A stretch of 64,000 nucleotides of DNA from Spirodela intermedia (Eukaryota; Streptophyta; Magnoliopsida; Alismatales; Araceae). Shown in pieces: positions 61,766 through 64,000 of the stretch (its first letter is position 1; each line of letters starts with the position of its first letter). The notes below the pieces were generated by a model that saw only the letters and a program-made list of their open reading frames with translations, searched no databases and was not told where the DNA came from. Made by a program: the position numbers and the translations under genes. The stretch is taken from positions 10,782,327-10,846,326 of the forward strand of contig LR746272.1 in assembly GCA_902729315.2 (NCBI GenBank), in the 5' to 3' direction.

Positions 61766-62131
61766 GTTCGGTTACTGGTTAGCTGTCCTCACTGTCGAGG
61801 AGGCAATCGGACTGAGGTCGGGCGTAATCGAAGTGATTATCTAGTCGCTCTGGTCGTTGAACGTTTTGTGTTTGGGTTCTTCTGAACTTCGAATGTGCTC
61901 CCGGAGATTAAGTTTCTTATTCCGAGGTGGGTCTGAGCATTGATGCGTCTCTACTTCGCGGCGTATAGAATAGTAATTAGTACGATAATTACACGCCCCC
62001 TCTCTCTCTCTATCTCTCTTTACGTGTATACTTACAAGATATATATGTGCGTGTATCCATCTACTACTCTCTATGGTCTCCGCTGGTGTACCATGGGGAT
62101 GTGTTTGTATCATATGTATCAAATAGTGAAT

Positions 62132-62166
<35 letters not shown>
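62132..62166. repeat. (GA)n microsatellite, about 35 bp, followed by GGGA-rich sequence
   Basis: GA run followed by degenerate GA/GGGA sequence to about 62203. Confidence 0.95.
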
Positions 62167-62170
<4 letters not shown>

Positions 62171-62691
62171 AGGGGAGAGACAGAGAGAGATAGAGAGGGA
62201 GGGATTACGCAACAGTTCGCGTCCGCATTTACTGCCGAATCTGAGCTGCATGTAAGAGTTTGCAGTAGGTATACAGCATATCGCGTGCCCTGGCCATCTT
62301 TCTCCAACTCGCTCACCGTATCACATTCCCAGATTTAGCAAAAGGAATGGGTTTTCCATCGTTGCATCGCATGAGATGCCGGGGGAGGCAACCTTGTGAA
62401 AAACGGTCATATGAATTTGCCGACCAGAGCATCATCCTGGTTGAAGGGTATTGGTCTTCAGTTCCTTTCTTCTTTTTTCTATTTTAACGGCTATCCCCGT
62501 GGCTCTATGGTTGCTCTGCTACTAGAAACCAGGACAAGGTGACCGAGGCTTTTGCATCAACGGGTCTTTGATCCAGTGTATGGATCGCCGCTGCGGTTGT
62601 GCCAAGATGCGTTCTTTTTGGTTTGGTACTGGTAATTTGGTTTGGAAGTAGTAATCATGTGCAGAGAGGACCTGACCCATTTGTGTTATTA

Positions 62692-63368
62692 ATGCTCTCT
62701 CTCTCTCTCTCTCTCTCTCCCCTCCCTCCCTCCCCCTCTCTCTCTCTCTCTCCCCCCCCTCTCCCTCTCCCGCCCTCTCTCTCTCTCTCTCCCTCTCTCC
62801 CCCCTCTCTCTCTTTCCCTCTCTCCCCCCTCTTTCCCTCTCCCTCTCTTTCCCTCTCTCTCTTTCCCTCTCTCTCTCTCTTTCCCTCTCTCTCTCTCTTT
62901 CTCTCTCTCTCCCTCTCTCTCCCTCTCTCCCCCCTCTCTCTCTTTCCCTCTCTCCCCCCTCTTTCCCTCTCCCTCTCTTTCCCTCTCTCTCTTTCCCTCT
63001 CTCTCTCTCTTTCCCTCTCTCTCTCTCTTTCTCTCTCTCTCCCTCTCTCTCCCTCTCTCTCTTTCCCTCTCTCTCTCTTTCCTCTCTCTCTCTCTTTCCC
63101 TCTCTCTCTCTCTCTCTCTTTCCGTCTCTCTCTCTTTCCCTCTCTCTCCCTCTCTCTCTCTTTCCCTCTCTCTCCCTCTCTCTCTCTCCCTCTCTTTCCC
63201 TCTCTCTCTCTTTCCCTCTCTCTCTCTTTCCCTCTCTCTCCCTCTCTCTCTTTCCCTCTCTCTCTCTTTCCCTCTCTCTCCATCCCTCCCTCTTCCTATC
63301 TCTCTCTCTCTTTCTCTCTCCCTCTCCCTCCCTCTTCCTATCTCTCTCTCTCTCTTTCTCTCTCCCCG

Positions 63369-63428
<60 letters not shown>
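62692..63428. repeat. Long CT-rich polypyrimidine tract with internal 130-bp duplication
   Basis: About 740 bp that is almost purely C and T on the plus strand, built from CT runs broken by TTTCCC and CCCCC interruptions. Within it, 62801-62930 and 62931-63060 are tandem copies with a 130-bp period, identical in every segment I compared. Near 63283-63370 there is a second repeat pattern with CCTCCCTCTTCCTATC. It ends in a perfect CT run (about 63376-63428). Confidence 0.95.
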
Positions 63429-63431
<3 letters not shown>

Positions 63432-63716
63432 CACGCGAACAACATCTTACTGCTCTTTCAGCCAACCCCATTCTTCCGATTCCTGGATATTTCTGCCGAT
63501 CTTAGTGTCTGTCTCCAGCCTCTTCCTCTCTCCTAACTGGAGGACACAAGGATTTAGGTCTGTCCTATGTGGTACACTGCCCTGTGAGTTCCTGTAGCCA
63601 ATTGGACCCCCTCCCCTTCAGGCAACACTCCAAAAACCCCACAGAGAAGGTTGGTGTGTACAAGATGGGAGTAAATAGTACATGTGTTCTCGTCTGAGCT
63701 TCTAGAGGGGGCTCTC

Positions 63717-63718
<2 letters not shown>

Positions 63719-63750
<32 letters not shown>
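63719..63750. repeat. (CT)n microsatellite
   Basis: Short uninterrupted CT run in otherwise unique sequence. Confidence 0.95.
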
Positions 63751-63751
<1 letters not shown>

Positions 63752-64000
63752 GGCACCCCAGTCAAGTGAAGATCGACTAAGCTTCCTTTCTTTTACTTAT
63801 TTGTTCTTCTACATAACCTCGAGGGGCTGCTTCACCACCTCTGCCTGAGCTTATATTACTTGCTCTCGTACATAATCTCGAGGGCGTACTAACTCCTCTC
63901 CCTCTCTCCCCTTATCCCTTCATCTCTCTAGTAAATTTTACCTCTTCTCATTACTGTCGGTCTGTCCCTTTTCTCTCCCCTCTGAGTGTAGGTCATTATA

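Larger units (their letters stand above)
60283..64000. other. Gene-poor, microsatellite-rich right end
   Basis: No supported gene in 3.7 kb. The long Ser/Leu and Arg/Glu frames at 62.5-63.6 kb are translations of the CT repeat. Besides the listed repeats there is unique GC-moderate sequence at 60500-61600 and 62200-62690 that could be promoter or leader of a gene beyond the window. I searched for well-known plant microRNA sequences and saw none. Confidence 0.5.

Noticed and set aside
62522-63597. Very long open frames on both strands (up to 332 residues)
   Set aside because: They are translations of the CT/GA repeat (Ser-Leu-Pro or Arg-Glu runs) with no other protein character.
1-64000. CRISPR arrays, bacterial operons, organelle or viral insertions
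   Set aside because: No regular direct-repeat/spacer pattern, no rRNA or plastid genes, and no viral proteins were seen; all genes are intron-bearing plant families.

Overview
This is a stretch of a flowering-plant nuclear genome. All supported genes are plant families with GT-AG introns, the intergenic DNA carries decayed LTR retrotransposons, and there are many long CT/GA microsatellites. Some genes are strongly GC-rich in their exons (the HPR2-like reductases, dynein light chain, ABIL, RopGEF), while others are ordinary or AT-leaning (TOL, TCX, the sugar transporter). That mixed composition is often seen in monocots and some early-diverging angiosperms, but I cannot name the species.

Layout, left to right: a first exon of a LIKE-COV-type gene (-, 3.3-3.5 kb); an LC8 dynein light chain (+, 4.6-5.1 kb); a 3' fragment of a hydroxypyruvate/hydroxyphenylpyruvate reductase plus an LTR remnant (5.7-6.3 kb); a two-exon reductase gene A (-, 6.3-8.5 kb); about 10 kb of repeat DNA holding a decayed Ty1/copia element (12.3-17.2 kb); a second reductase 3' fragment cut by a decayed Ty3/gypsy element (18.6-20.9 kb); reductase gene B (-, 21.0-23.1 kb); a RopGEF (+, 24.0-26.2 kb); an eIF3L pseudogene fragment (-, about 27 kb); a GLABRA2-type HD-Zip IV gene (-, 27.6-31.9 kb); a short Abl-interactor-like (ABIL) gene (-, 33.4-34.5 kb); a TOM1-like VHS/GAT gene (+, 35.4-43.9 kb); a tesmin/TSO1-like CXC gene (-, 45.0-52.2 kb); an SGB1-like sugar transporter (+, 55.3-60.3 kb); and a gene-poor end dominated by CT repeats (60.3-64 kb).

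Exon models were built by hand from splice sites, reading-frame phase and family similarity; every internal junction given keeps the reading frame. There is no operon-like organisation. Several pairs are head to head and may share promoters: LCV/DLC, HPR2-B/RopGEF, ABIL/TOL and TCX/SGB1. RopGEF (ROP activation), ABIL (SCAR/WAVE complex) and GL2 (epidermal cell fate) all act in polarised or epidermal growth in other plants and lie within about 10.5 kb, which may be coincidence.

I found no evidence for a wholly new system. The most informative signals are the duplicated 'reductase fragment + LTR + reductase gene' module with different lesions in the two copies, the unexpected eIF3L pseudogene, a copia element with very short LTRs, and a 0.74-kb polypyrimidine tract that contains a 130-bp higher-order repeat.
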